Below, piece by piece: positions 27,156 through 35,880 of a stretch of DNA of 64,000 bases. The stretch is from Rhodospirillales bacterium. GTDB taxonomy: Bacteria; Pseudomonadota; Alphaproteobacteria; SP197. The notes below the pieces were generated by a model. The model had not been told where the DNA came from and made no database searches. It saw only the letters and a list, made by a program, of their open reading frames with translations. The stretch spans positions 30,208-94,207 of the forward strand of contig JACONG010000012.1 of the NCBI GenBank assembly GCA_014323865.1, in the 5' to 3' direction. How positions within the stretch are numbered: the first letter of the stretch is position 1; each line of letters opens with the position of its first letter. The translations under genes were made by a program, and so were the position numbers.

Positions 27156-28123
27156 CCGCCGAAATCGAAGGTCTTGCGCTCCAGGTTGTGCTCCGCCGAG
27201 ACGACACGAACGGTCCCGGTGCGCGATCGCATGACAATCGACTCCGTCGATATACCCTGTGCGTGGTGATGCACGCCGCGCAGCATCCAGCCGTCGGTGA
27301 CACCGGTCGCGGAGAAGAAGATGTCGCCGTGGGCGAGCTCGCCGATGTCGTACTTCCTGGCGAGATCGTCGATGCCCATGCGCCGGGCACGCACCTTCTC
27401 TTCGTCATTCCGGAAGTTGAGGCGTCCCTGGAACTGACCGCCGATGCACTGCAGAGCCGCTGCCGCGAGCACACCTTCGGGCGCACCGCCGATGCCCATG
27501 TAAATGTCGATCCCGGTCTCGGGCCGCGTCGTCGCGATCACACCGGCAACGTCGCCGTCCTGAATCAGCCGGATGCGGGCGCCCGCCTTTCGGACCGCGG
27601 CGATCAGGCTCTCGTGGCGCGGACGGTTGAGGATCAGGACAACGAGATCGGAGACCTTCACGCCCCTGGCTTCGGCCAGCCGGGCCAGATTCTCGGCGGG
27701 CGCGAGATCGAGATTGACGACCCCATCCGGCAGACCGCCGCCCACGCCGATCTTGTCCATGTAGGTGTCCGGCGCGTTCAGGAACCCGCCGTCCTCGGCG
27801 AATGCCAGGACGGCAAGCGAGTTGGCACCGCCGGTCGCGCAGATCGTTGTGCCTTCGAGCGGATCGAGTGCGATATCGACCCTGGGACCGGAGCCGCTGC
27901 CCACGGTCTCGCCGATGTAGAGCATCGGGGCTTCGTCACGCTCGCCCTCACCGATCACGACTGTGCCCTGGATGTCGAGGCCGTTGAGCCCCCTCCGCAT
28001 GGCATCGACGGCGACCTGATCAGCCGCCTTTTCATCGCCTCTGCCCATCAAGGTCGCGGCGGCAATGGCGGCGGATTCGGTGACTCGGACGGCTTCGAGG
28101 GCCAGATCGCGATCGAGCGACAT
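27152..28123 (-). CDS. glpX: Class II fructose-1,6-bisphosphatase
   Basis: A 323-residue protein from the ATG at 28123, which has AAGGGG six bases upstream; the open extension to 28222 lacks a ribosome site. Class II FBPase signatures are GTVVIGEGERDEAPMLYIGE, VDIALDPLEGTT (metal- and phosphate-binding DPLEGT) and GVTDGWMLRGVHH. It removes the 1-phosphate of fructose 1,6-bisphosphate in gluconeogenesis. It sits between hom and recJ. The hom-glpX link is conserved in alphaproteobacteria without a known mechanistic reason. All key residues are present. Confidence 0.95.
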
Positions 28124-28228
28124 CGGTTTCCCCTTCCAAGGACTGGGTACGGTGGATTCAAGGTACCATACCCGAGCCTCGGCGCTCCTGTCGCCGGGCT
28201 CATGACGATCCATCAACAGCAAACGTGC

Positions 28229-29518
28229 TCAGAGATGCTCAATCCGGATGGTCATGGGCGGTTCCGCCACCGCATCCAGCGCGGCAATCCGTTCCAGGGC
28301 CCGGCGCATGGCGGCCTCGTCGGTCTCATGTGTCGTCATGACGACGGGCACGATCTCGTCGGGGTCACGTCCGCGCTGCAGCAGGCTTCCCACCGAGATC
28401 GCCGCGTCGCGCAGGATCGCCGCCACATCGGCTATCACGCCGGGGCGGTCGGCCACCATCAGGCGGATGTAATAGGCTCCGTGGCGCCGGTCGATCGAAG
28501 CGGAGGAGCTTGCGGTCAGCTCAGAAGCACGAACGCCGAACAACGGCAAGCGGGCACCGCGCGCGATATCGACAAGGTCGGCGACGACGGCCGAAGCGGT
28601 CGGTCCGGCACCGGCGCCACGACCGACATAGGTCGTCGCATCGACGAAATCGCCCTCGACCACGGCCGCGTTGAACACTCCATCGACATGAGCGATCGGA
28701 CCGTCCTCGGGCACCATGCAGGGATGCACGCGCTGCTCGATGCCGCCCTCGCCGCGCTGGGCTATCCCCAGCAGCTTGATGCGATAGCCGAACTCGCCGG
28801 CGAAGCCGATGTCGAGCGCAGTGATCCTCTCGATGCCCTCGACATGGACGCCATGGAAGTCGACCGGGCGCTGAAACGCGATACTGGCGAGGATGGCAAG
28901 CTTGTGAGCGGCGTCGCCACCGCCGATGTCCAGCGTCGGATCGGCCTCGGCGTAGCCGAGCCGCTGGGCGTCCGCCAGGACCTCGTCGAAGGGCGCACCC
29001 GCCTCCCGCATCATCGTCATGATGTAGTTCGAGGTCCCGTTGAGGATGCCGTAGACGCGACTGACCGCATTGCCGGCGAGACCTTCGCGCAACGCCTTGA
29101 TGATGGGGATGCCGCCCGCCACAGCCGCCTCGTAGCCGACGTGAACCCCGGTCTCGTCAGCTGCGGCGGCGATCCCGGTGCCGTGCACGGCGAGAAGCGC
29201 CTTGTTGGCCGTCACCAGGTGTTTCCCCGCGGCGAGCGACGCCGAAACGAGGTCCCGCGCGATCCCCTCCTCGCCGCCGATCAGTTCGACGACGACATCG
29301 ATCTCCGGGTCGGACGCCATGTCGCGAGCATTCCCGACCCATCGACAGGACGAGAGATCGACTCCGCGATCACGTGACCTGTCGCGTGCGCTGACCGCCA
29401 CGATGTCGATGGGTTTGCCGCAACGGGCTGTCAGGATAGCGCGATGGCTCTGCAGCACATCCACAACCCCTGCGCCGACCGTTCCAAGGCCGGCGATGGC
29501 GACACGCAACGCCGACAT
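28229..29518 (-). CDS. hom: Homoserine dehydrogenase
   Basis: A 429-residue monofunctional enzyme. The N-terminal Rossmann motif is AIAGLGTVGAGVVDVL; VTANKALLAVHG and YEAAVAGGIPIIKALREGL follow, then NGTSNYIMTMM and YAEADPTLDIGGGDAAHKLA, which hold the catalytic Lys and substrate contacts. A C-terminal ACT domain (YYIRLMVADRPGVIADVAAI) should give feedback inhibition by threonine. It reduces aspartate semialdehyde to homoserine for Thr, Met and Ile synthesis. The start codon overlaps the stop of the upstream lipoprotein gene by one base. Confidence 0.96.
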   Translation of the reverse strand: MSALRVAIAGLGTVGAGVVDVLQSHRAILTARCGKPIDIVAVSARDRSRDRGVDLSSCRWVGNARDMASDPEIDVVVELIGGEEGIARDLVSASLAAGKHLVTANKALLAVHGTGIAAAADETGVHVGYEAAVAGGIPIIKALREGLAGNAVSRVYGILNGTSNYIMTMMREAGAPFDEVLADAQRLGYAEADPTLDIGGGDAAHKLAILASIAFQRPVDFHGVHVEGIERITALDIGFAGEFGYRIKLLGIAQRGEGGIEQRVHPCMVPEDGPIAHVDGVFNAAVVEGDFVDATTYVGRGAGAGPTASAVVADLVDIARGARLPLFGVRASELTASSSASIDRRHGAYYIRLMVADRPGVIADVAAILRDAAISVGSLLQRGRDPDEIVPVVMTTHETDEAAMRRALERIAALDAVAEPPMTIRIEHL

Positions 29519-30387
29519 CAGGCGCCGAAATACACTTCGACGCGACGCTCGCCCGCTTCGTCGACGATACCGGCTGCCTCGGCCATCGCGCTGTCGTCGG
29601 CCGCGGCCTCGATCAGGATGTCGCCCTGCGACACACCGTTGCGGATCAGTTCGTCGGCAACAGCCGTGGCGCGGTCCAGCGACACCTTGAAGTTCACCGG
29701 CTCCCGCTCGGCATCGGCCAATCCGGTGACGCTGCGGCTGGCATGACCGATCAACCGGATCCTGCCGCCGGTCTGCCGATGAAGCGCTGCAAGCCGGGCC
29801 ACGATCTCGCGCTCCTTCTGACCGAGCGCCGACGATCCACGACCGAATCCGATGATCGCCACAAGCATCTCGGAGAGGAGCGCATTGCCGGCGGTCGTGA
29901 AGGTCGGATCGTTGATCACTGTCGTCGGGCTGCCCGCAGCCGCAGCCGTCCGGGTCTGCAGCGTGGCGTCAGGGCCGGAGGCGTCGGGCAGCTCGTCGAA
30001 GCCCGGGTCTTCATGGGAGATGCCCGGAACCTCGGTCGGAACCGGCACGACCGCCGGAGACGTTTCGTCATCGGCGCGCACGATGTCGCTCATATGCCGC
30101 GCGTTGACCTGATCGGCCACAAGCGACTGCGCAATCCGGTGGATCTCCTCGGGGCTCGAGACGTTCCCGGGCGCCTCCGGGACCTCGCTGAGATTCGGAT
30201 AGTCCTCGTCGGCACCGGGCGCGGCCTCTTCGCCGGCCACCGCGCTGTACCAGTCGCTGGGATTCAGATCGTCCGGCCAGTACGCGCAGGATGTCAGCAA
30301 CACCGCCGCACTGACGAGGAACGTCGCAGAAAGCATGCCAGCCATGCGCTGTTGCAGGACTGTCTTTGTTGCAGCGCACAATTTCAT
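29518..30387 (-). CDS. OmpA-like C-terminal domain lipoprotein
   Basis: A 289-residue protein from the ATG at 30387 (MKLCAATKTVLQQRMAGMLS); an ATG at the second Met is also possible. A hydrophobic stretch is followed by the lipobox LTSC, so the mature protein is lipidated. The middle 120 residues are acidic and proline-rich and probably disordered. The C-terminal 110 residues fit an OmpA-like peptidoglycan-binding fold, with GGRIRLIGHASR, then FKVSLDRATAVADELIRNGV and a final R-R-V-E-V-Y-F. It probably links the envelope to peptidoglycan. It is the first gene of the hom operon. Confidence 0.8.
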   Translation of the reverse strand: MKLCAATKTVLQQRMAGMLSATFLVSAAVLLTSCAYWPDDLNPSDWYSAVAGEEAAPGADEDYPNLSEVPEAPGNVSSPEEIHRIAQSLVADQVNARHMSDIVRADDETSPAVVPVPTEVPGISHEDPGFDELPDASGPDATLQTRTAAAAGSPTTVINDPTFTTAGNALLSEMLVAIIGFGRGSSALGQKEREIVARLAALHRQTGGRIRLIGHASRSVTGLADAEREPVNFKVSLDRATAVADELIRNGVSQGDILIEAAADDSAMAEAAGIVDEAGERRVEVYFGA

Positions 30388-30503
30388 GTATACCCGCTCG
30401 CCAATGGGCGCCGTTGTGGGCGGAAAATTACCTGTTTTTGACACAACTCACAACAGAAACGGCGTCAAACCGAGCACTTGACTGGACCGACGGACCCGCC
30501 GCA

Positions 30504-32303
30504 ATGACCAAAACGACCCAGGAAACCGACTTGCCGATTGACGAATGGCAGGCGATCGCCGAGCGCAGCCAGCGCGTAATGGCCGACTTCATGGCGCGCC
30601 AGGGCGACCCCGGCCAGTTCGAGGACATGCGCCGGATGGGAGAGGTCTTCATGCAGGCCTATGTCCAGCTGCTGACCGATCCGGTCAAGCTCGCGCAAGC
30701 CCAAGTCAATCTCTGGAAGGGTTACATGGACCTCTGGCAGGCCACGGCACGCCGCATGGCGGGCGAAGAGGCCGAGCCTGTCGTCGCACCGGCGCGCGAC
30801 GATCGGCGCTTCCGCGACGAAAGCTGGTCGGAAAACGCGGTCTTCGACTACATGAAGCAGTCCTACCTGCTCTCGTCGAACTGGCTGCAGGACCTGATGG
30901 GCGGAGTCGAGGGGCTCGACAGGAAGACCAAGAAGAAGCTCGATTTCTACACCAAGCTCTACGTTGACGCGCTTTCGCCAACCAACTTCGCGACGACCAA
31001 TCCCGAAGTCCTGCGCGCCACTGCCGAGACCAAGGGTGACAACCTGGTCAAGGGCCTCGAGAACCTGCTCGACGACTTCGAGCGCGGCAAGGGCCAGCTG
31101 TCGATCAGGATGGTCGACGAGGACGCCTTCGAAGTCGGCGTCAACCTCGCCACGACGCCCGGCAAGGTGGTCTACCAGAACGACCTGATCCAGTTGATCC
31201 AGTTCGATCCGACCACTGAAACCGTGCACCGCAAGCCGCTGCTGATCATGCCACCGTGGATCAACAAGTACTACATCCTCGATCTCAAGCCGCAGAACTC
31301 GTTCATCCGCTGGGCCGTCGAGCAGGGCCAGACGGTGTTCGTCATCTCCTGGGTCAATCCCGATGCGGAGCTCGCGAAGAAGGACCTCACCAGCTACATG
31401 CTCGAGGGCCCGCTCGCCGCGCTCGACGCCATCGAACAGGCGACCGGCGAAAAGCGCGTGAATGTGCTGGGTTACTGCATCGGCGGCACGCTCCTGGCCT
31501 GCACGCTCGGCTACATGGCCGCCCACAGGGACAACCGCATCGCCTCGGCGACCTACCTCACATCGCTCATTGATTTCGAGGAGGTCGGCGACATCGAGGT
31601 CTTCATCGACGAGGATCAGGTCGAGGGTCTCGAGGCCGTGATGACCAAGCGCGGCTATCTTGAGGGCTCGGAGATGGCGGCGACATTCAACACGCTGCGT
31701 GCCAACGACCTGATCTGGTCGTTCGTGATCAACAACTATCTCCTGGGCAAGGATCCCTTCCCGTTCGATATTCTCTACTGGAACGGCGACTCGACACGGA
31801 TGCCGGCCGCCATGCACAGCGAGTATCTGCGCCGCATGTACCTCGACAATGCCCTGTCACGGGGCGAGCTGGAGCTCGACGGTACACCGATCGACCTCAC
31901 GAAGATCAAGACGCCAAGCTATCTGCTTTCGACTCGCGAGGATCACATCGCGCCCTGGGATTCGACCTACAAGGCGACCCGGATCTACGGCGGCAACACA
32001 CGCTTCACGCTCGCCATGTCGGGCCATGTCGCCGGTGTCGTGAATCCGCCCGCCAGGGACAAGTATGGCTACTGGACCAACGCCAAAAACCCGGCCGATC
32101 CCGAAGAATGGCTGGCGGCCGCCGACAAGCATGATGGCTCGTGGTGGCCCGACTGGATGGCCTGGCTCCAGGGCCATGCCGGTGCCAGGGTACCGGCCCG
32201 CACGCCAGGCGACAGGGACCTCAAGGTCATCGAGGACGCCCCGGGCAGCTACATCAAGGTGGACCTGCGCGACCCGGCTCAGGGACCGTCACGGGGTCCT
32301 TAG
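30504..32303 (+). CDS. phaC: Class I poly(3-hydroxyalkanoate) synthase
   Basis: A 599-residue protein from the ATG at 30504; the open extension upstream has no start with a ribosome site. The lipase-like box is VNVLGYCIGGTLLACTL with catalytic Cys in G-x-C-x-G; the catalytic Asp is in TREDHIAPWDSTY and the His in SGHVAGVVNPPA. The N-terminal region with WLQDLMGGVEGLDRKTKKK is typical of class I enzymes. It polymerises hydroxyacyl-CoA (usually 3-hydroxybutyryl-CoA) into storage granules. A TTGACA at 30438 may be part of its promoter, but no good -10 follows. phaA, phaB and phasin genes are not in the window. Confidence 0.96.
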   Translation: MTKTTQETDLPIDEWQAIAERSQRVMADFMARQGDPGQFEDMRRMGEVFMQAYVQLLTDPVKLAQAQVNLWKGYMDLWQATARRMAGEEAEPVVAPARDDRRFRDESWSENAVFDYMKQSYLLSSNWLQDLMGGVEGLDRKTKKKLDFYTKLYVDALSPTNFATTNPEVLRATAETKGDNLVKGLENLLDDFERGKGQLSIRMVDEDAFEVGVNLATTPGKVVYQNDLIQLIQFDPTTETVHRKPLLIMPPWINKYYILDLKPQNSFIRWAVEQGQTVFVISWVNPDAELAKKDLTSYMLEGPLAALDAIEQATGEKRVNVLGYCIGGTLLACTLGYMAAHRDNRIASATYLTSLIDFEEVGDIEVFIDEDQVEGLEAVMTKRGYLEGSEMAATFNTLRANDLIWSFVINNYLLGKDPFPFDILYWNGDSTRMPAAMHSEYLRRMYLDNALSRGELELDGTPIDLTKIKTPSYLLSTREDHIAPWDSTYKATRIYGGNTRFTLAMSGHVAGVVNPPARDKYGYWTNAKNPADPEEWLAAADKHDGSWWPDWMAWLQGHAGARVPARTPGDRDLKVIEDAPGSYIKVDLRDPAQGPSRGP

Positions 32304-32359
32304 TACCCCGACAAGTTCACGCTTGACGTTGAGGCAGCAAGGCTGTCCTTTCTTGCGAC

Positions 32360-33007
32360 ATGATTGATTTCGTGCTCCTCTGGAGCCTGATTGTTCTGGC
32401 GTTCGTCGGTTCGATCACGCCCGGGCCCAACAACCTGATGGTGATGGCCGCGTCCGCCGCCTACGGCTGGCGGCGGACCGTGCCGCACATGCTGGGTATC
32501 CTGATCGGCTTCGGTTTCATGCTGGCCGTCGTCACGGTGGGGCTCGGCGCGGTCATCCTTGAGCTCCCCGTCCTTCTCAACATCGTGAAGTCCGCCGGGG
32601 CGGCGTGGCTGCTCTGGCTTGCCTTCAGGATGGCGCGCGCCACGCTGCGCCCCGCGACGTCCGATGCCGGAGCCGCACGATCGGACGCACGACCGCTCTC
32701 GATGGTCGAAGCCATGCTGTTCCAGTGGGTCAATCCGAAGGGCTGGGCGATCGCACTGGCCGTGGCCGGCGGCTATGTCGAGCTGTCGCCCTCGATCACC
32801 GTCCGCACGCTGGTGATCTCGTCGATCTTCATGGTCTGCACGCCGATCGCCAACGGCACCTGGATGGCCGCGGGCGAAGCGCTGCGGCGCGTCTTCAGCG
32901 ACCCCAGGTCGGGCCGGGTCTTCGGTCTCGCCATGGCGACCCTGATCGCCGCCACAGCGCTCATGATCGTGCTCGATCCGACCGATCTTTCCAAGACCGC
33001 ACAATGA
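32360..33007 (+). CDS. LysE/RhtB family amino-acid exporter
   Basis: A 215-residue membrane protein with about six transmembrane segments. The N-terminus has the LysE-type signature FVGSITPGPNNLMVMAASAAYG, and FQWVNPKGWAIALAVAGGY is the second conserved region. The family exports amino acids or related metabolites. The substrate is unknown. It follows phaC by 56 bases and may be cotranscribed, though a functional link is not evident. Confidence 0.9.
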   Translation: MIDFVLLWSLIVLAFVGSITPGPNNLMVMAASAAYGWRRTVPHMLGILIGFGFMLAVVTVGLGAVILELPVLLNIVKSAGAAWLLWLAFRMARATLRPATSDAGAARSDARPLSMVEAMLFQWVNPKGWAIALAVAGGYVELSPSITVRTLVISSIFMVCTPIANGTWMAAGEALRRVFSDPRSGRVFGLAMATLIAATALMIVLDPTDLSKTAQ

Positions 33008-33104
33008 TGACCGGTGCCCCAGGGTTGTTGTTGTCGATCGGGACATCGGCGGCACCGACGGGATCGCATCCGGCGCGGTAACGTGCCACCGAGCAACAGC
33101 CGGC

Positions 33105-33240
33105 AAAAAGGCCGGATCGTCGCAGCGAAGGGCGTCTTGGCCGAAGCATCGGGGCTGTCCACCGCCACCAGCGCCAGCCGGCCAGGTGCCAGGGCCAGGA
33201 TGGTCTCGCACACATGGGCGATGACGGTGTCGCGACTCAC
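33105..33240 (-). pseudogene. N-terminal remnant of a uridine-kinase-like P-loop protein
   Basis: A GTG at 33240 overlapping the upstream stop (GTGA) opens RDTVIAHVCETILAL followed by RLALVAVDSPDASAKTPFAA. Intact relatives have AVDGxDxSGKTTFAD at this place, so the Walker A glycines and threonine have been replaced (SPDASAKTPF). After about 40 residues the similarity ends and the frame becomes arginine-rich noise running antisense into the LysE-type gene. It is a decayed 5' fragment of a nucleoside or uridine kinase-like gene. Confidence 0.55.
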
Positions 33241-33767
33241 AGGGTGCCGAGCGCCTCCCGGTACGCCTTGCCGTGATCGACGTAACGATCGACCGTCGAC
33301 ATGAACCCGTCGATTTCCTCGGTGCTCAGGTCGCGCATCTTCCTGGCCGGGCAGCCGGCCCAGAGCTCGCCCGACGGCACCCGCTTGCCCGGTGTCACGA
33401 GGGCACCAGCGGCGACCATGGCCCCCGTCTCGACAACGGCATGGTCCATCACCGTCGCCCGCATGCCGATGAAACTGCGGTCCTCAAGCGTGCAGGCATG
33501 GATCAGACAGTGATGCCCGATCGTGACCTCATCGCCGATCCAGACCGGCCCGTCCTTGCTAGAGACGTGGACCACCGTGCAGTCCTGAATATTGGTCCGA
33601 CGCCCGACGTGAATCGGGCTCACATCGCCACGCAGGACACAGCCGGGAAGGATCGCCACCTCGTCGAGGATCGTGACGTTTCCGGAAACAAACACGCCCG
33701 GCGCAACGAAACCATCACTTGAGATAGATGGTGTAAAACCTTTGTATGGAATGATAATTGGTGTCAC
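33237..33767 (-). CDS. Gamma-carbonic anhydrase family protein (left-handed beta-helix)
   Basis: A 176-residue hexapeptide-repeat protein. The GTG at 33767, four bases after the argC stop, gives VTPIIIPYKGFTPSIS, matching family N-termini; a TTG seven codons earlier would overlap argC. The repeats include VFVSGNVTI, GCVLRGDVSPIHVGRRTNIQ and VTIGHHCLIHACTLEDRSFIG; the three histidines of the metal site can be placed in VVHVSS and GHHCLIHA. Relatives are PaaY, CaiE and archaeal Cam. Zinc-dependent carbonic anhydrase or thioesterase activity is possible. It is expressed with argC. Confidence 0.88.
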   Translation of the reverse strand: MTPIIIPYKGFTPSISSDGFVAPGVFVSGNVTILDEVAILPGCVLRGDVSPIHVGRRTNIQDCTVVHVSSKDGPVWIGDEVTIGHHCLIHACTLEDRSFIGMRATVMDHAVVETGAMVAAGALVTPGKRVPSGELWAGCPARKMRDLSTEEIDGFMSTVDRYVDHGKAYREALGTL

Positions 33768-33771
33768 AGAG

Positions 33772-34821
33772 TCAAGGAAAGACGGCAACGCGCGAAAGAC
33801 CCTTGGTCTCCTCGAAGCCAGCCATCACGTTCATGTTCTGCAGCGCCTGTCCCGACGCGCCCTTGACCAGGTTGTCGAGCGCGGAGACCAGGATGGCGCG
33901 TCCCGGAACCCGGTCCGCAAAGACACCGATCAGGCAAAGGTTCGAACCGCGCACATGGCGTGTCGCGGGCGCCTGCCCCTGGGGCACCAGCCTGGTGAAG
34001 GGTTCGCCCTCGTAGCGGCGGGCGAGCGCGCCGCGCAGGTCGTCGGCGGTCGCGCCATCCTTCATCGTCACGTAGGTCGTCGCGAGGATGCCGCGGTTCA
34101 TCGGCATCAGGTGCGGCGTGAACGTCACCTGAATCGGCTCGCCCGCGGCTTCCGAAAGCTCCTGGTCGATCTCCGGCGTGTGGCGGTGGCTGGCGATACC
34201 ATAGGCATGGATGCCCTCGCTCACCTCGGTGTGGAGATTTCCCTCTTTCGGCGACCGTCCGGCACCGCTGACGCCCGACTTGGCGTCAATGATGATCCCG
34301 TCGGTCCCGATCAGGCCTTCCTCAAGGCAGGGGATCAGAGGCAATTCGGCGGCCGTCGTGTAGCAGCCCGGATTGGCGACCAGCCGCGCATCCCTGACCG
34401 CGTCGCGCCGGATCTCCGTGAGGCCGTAGACCGCCGTCTTCTGGAGCTCCGGTGCCCGATGCTCGCCGCCGTACCAGCTGGCATAAACGGCGGTGTCATA
34501 AAGCCGGAAGTCGGCTGAGAGATCGACGACCTTCACGTGCTCGGGCAGGCCGCTGATGACCTCCTGGGTCGTCCCGTGCGGCAGGCAGCAGAACACGGCA
34601 TCGATGCCGGACCAATCGACATCGTCGATCGCCACCATGTCCGGCAGGGCGATATGTGCGAGATGGGGATAGACAGCACCCACGGGCTCACCCGCACGGC
34701 GGTCGGCGGTCAGCGCCGCGATCTCGATGCCGTCGTGCTCGACCGCGAACCTGAGCAGTTCGGCACCCGTGTAGCCGCTGGCACCCAGCACCGCGACCCT
34801 GAGCTTCTCATTGGGGTTCAT
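33772..34821 (-). CDS. argC: N-acetyl-gamma-glutamyl-phosphate reductase
   Basis: A 349-residue enzyme of arginine biosynthesis that reduces N-acetylglutamyl phosphate to the semialdehyde with NADPH. The Rossmann motif VAVLGASGYTGAELLRF is at the N-terminus and the catalytic Cys is in LVANPGCYTTAAELPLIP. Substrate-binding elements are KSGVSGAGRSPKEGNLHTEV and HRHTPEI, with the SALDNLVKGASGQALQNMN end. It is the type 1 form of ArgC. The ATG overlaps the stop of the broken AhpD-like gene (ATGA), showing that they were once one operon. Confidence 0.97.
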   Translation of the reverse strand: MNPNEKLRVAVLGASGYTGAELLRFAVEHDGIEIAALTADRRAGEPVGAVYPHLAHIALPDMVAIDDVDWSGIDAVFCCLPHGTTQEVISGLPEHVKVVDLSADFRLYDTAVYASWYGGEHRAPELQKTAVYGLTEIRRDAVRDARLVANPGCYTTAAELPLIPCLEEGLIGTDGIIIDAKSGVSGAGRSPKEGNLHTEVSEGIHAYGIASHRHTPEIDQELSEAAGEPIQVTFTPHLMPMNRGILATTYVTMKDGATADDLRGALARRYEGEPFTRLVPQGQAPATRHVRGSNLCLIGVFADRVPGRAILVSALDNLVKGASGQALQNMNVMAGFEETKGLSRVAVFP

Positions 34822-35210
34822 GCCTCATCTCCTGTGTTCGGCCTGTAGTAACCCACCATGTCGCCCGCCGTCGAGACGCCGAAGCCGTTCAGCAGGCGGT
34901 TGGAGCCGTTGAAACAGGCGACCACCTGGTTGACCTCAAGAATTTCGCCGTCGTCGCAACCGGCGTCCTTCAGGGCGGCGGCATCAGCCTTCTCCATCGC
35001 ACCGACATCATTGCACCGACATCGGTCGTCAGTTTCGCGGCGTAACGCAGCAGCGCCAGTTCCTTGCCGTCGAAGGCGTCCTCGGGCCTGTGTGCGTCGA
35101 GTGCGGCACGGACCGCAGCCGAGTGTGCCGTGCGGCGTGCGCATGAAGGCATGAAATGCCTGAGCGGCTGAGGCCATCTCGACATCCGTCACGGTTTGGC
35201 GATCGGGCAA
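34818..35210 (-). pseudogene. AhpD/carboxymuconolactone decarboxylase-like gene, frameshifted by a 14-bp duplication
   Basis: One frame reads AALDAHRPEDAFDGKELALL and RYAAKLTTDVGAM; another continues AMEKADAAALKDAGCDDGEI and VACFNGSNRLLNGFGV to the stop at 34818. Together they match the second half of AhpD-like proteins. The switch falls exactly on a tandem repeat at 34996-35009 and 35010-35023 (13 of 14 bases identical), so a 14-bp duplication moved the frame. Removing one copy restores it. The N-terminal part is also poorly preserved. Confidence 0.75.
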
Positions 35211-35396
35211 CGGGATCGTCTCGCAGATCAGTTCTCACGCGCAAACATTACCCATCCTCCGTCTCTGCTCCTGTCGGTAACTGGCCGGTTTGTCGTTATC
35301 TGCAGATGTCACATGGTTTCGGTACGATCCGCTCCTGTTCCGGATCTGTGGCGGCCGTTATGGTCCCGGGCAGCGCGCCAACGAGGAGTATGAGCC

Positions 35397-35858
35397 ATGG
35401 CCAACCGCAGGTACGAGCCCATGACCAGGGCAGAAGTGATCAATGCCCAACGTGTCTGGGCCAAGTATGTCACCGAGCAGGATGTCGAACAGCTTCTCGA
35501 TCTCTACGACTTCGGGTCACCGGACGAACCGCTTCTCTTCAAGCCGACCCTGGCGGACGTCATCCGGCTCGACCGCGCCGGCGCACGGTCGTACTTCGTT
35601 GGCGGCGATCCGGACTACCCCCACGATCATGGCTTCCTTTATCGAAACTGGAAGCAGGTGGAGTTTCAGAGCGCGGCCGGTCCGATCCTGAAGGCCGGCG
35701 GGCTCGGCTACAAGGACATGGGTCACTACACGTTCGTCGATGAGGACGGCAACGCAACGCGCGCCGACTACACGTTTGCCTACCACAAGCTGGATGGACG
35801 CGTTCTCATATCGTTGCACCACTCCTCACTCACCTGGTTCCCTCCCGCAGAGGAGTGA
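35397..35858 (+). CDS. NTF2/SnoaL-like (CaMKII-association-type) hypothetical protein
   Basis: A 153-residue protein; GAGGAG lies eight bases before the ATG. It reads RAEVINAQRVWAKYV, then LLFKPTLADVIRLD, GARSYFVGGDPDYPHDHGFL, and YTFAYHKLDGRVLISLHHSS. The VLFKPT, YFVGGDPDFPxDxGF and LHHSS elements are hallmarks of a conserved family in the NTF2-like superfamily that is sometimes wrongly annotated as phosphoribosyl-AMP cyclohydrolase. No catalytic role is established. It is a single-gene unit converging on the UbiB-type gene. Confidence 0.8.
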   Translation: MANRRYEPMTRAEVINAQRVWAKYVTEQDVEQLLDLYDFGSPDEPLLFKPTLADVIRLDRAGARSYFVGGDPDYPHDHGFLYRNWKQVEFQSAAGPILKAGGLGYKDMGHYTFVDEDGNATRADYTFAYHKLDGRVLISLHHSSLTWFPPAEE

Positions 35859-35880
35859 ATGCGATCCGAGGCCTGCACGG

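Noticed and set aside
30438..30466. TTGACA before phaC as a promoter
   Set aside because: No acceptable -10 sequence at 16-18 bases; kept only as a remark in the phaC entry.
32280..32310. Hairpin at the phaC stop as a terminator
   Set aside because: The stem is short and imperfect and no T-run follows.
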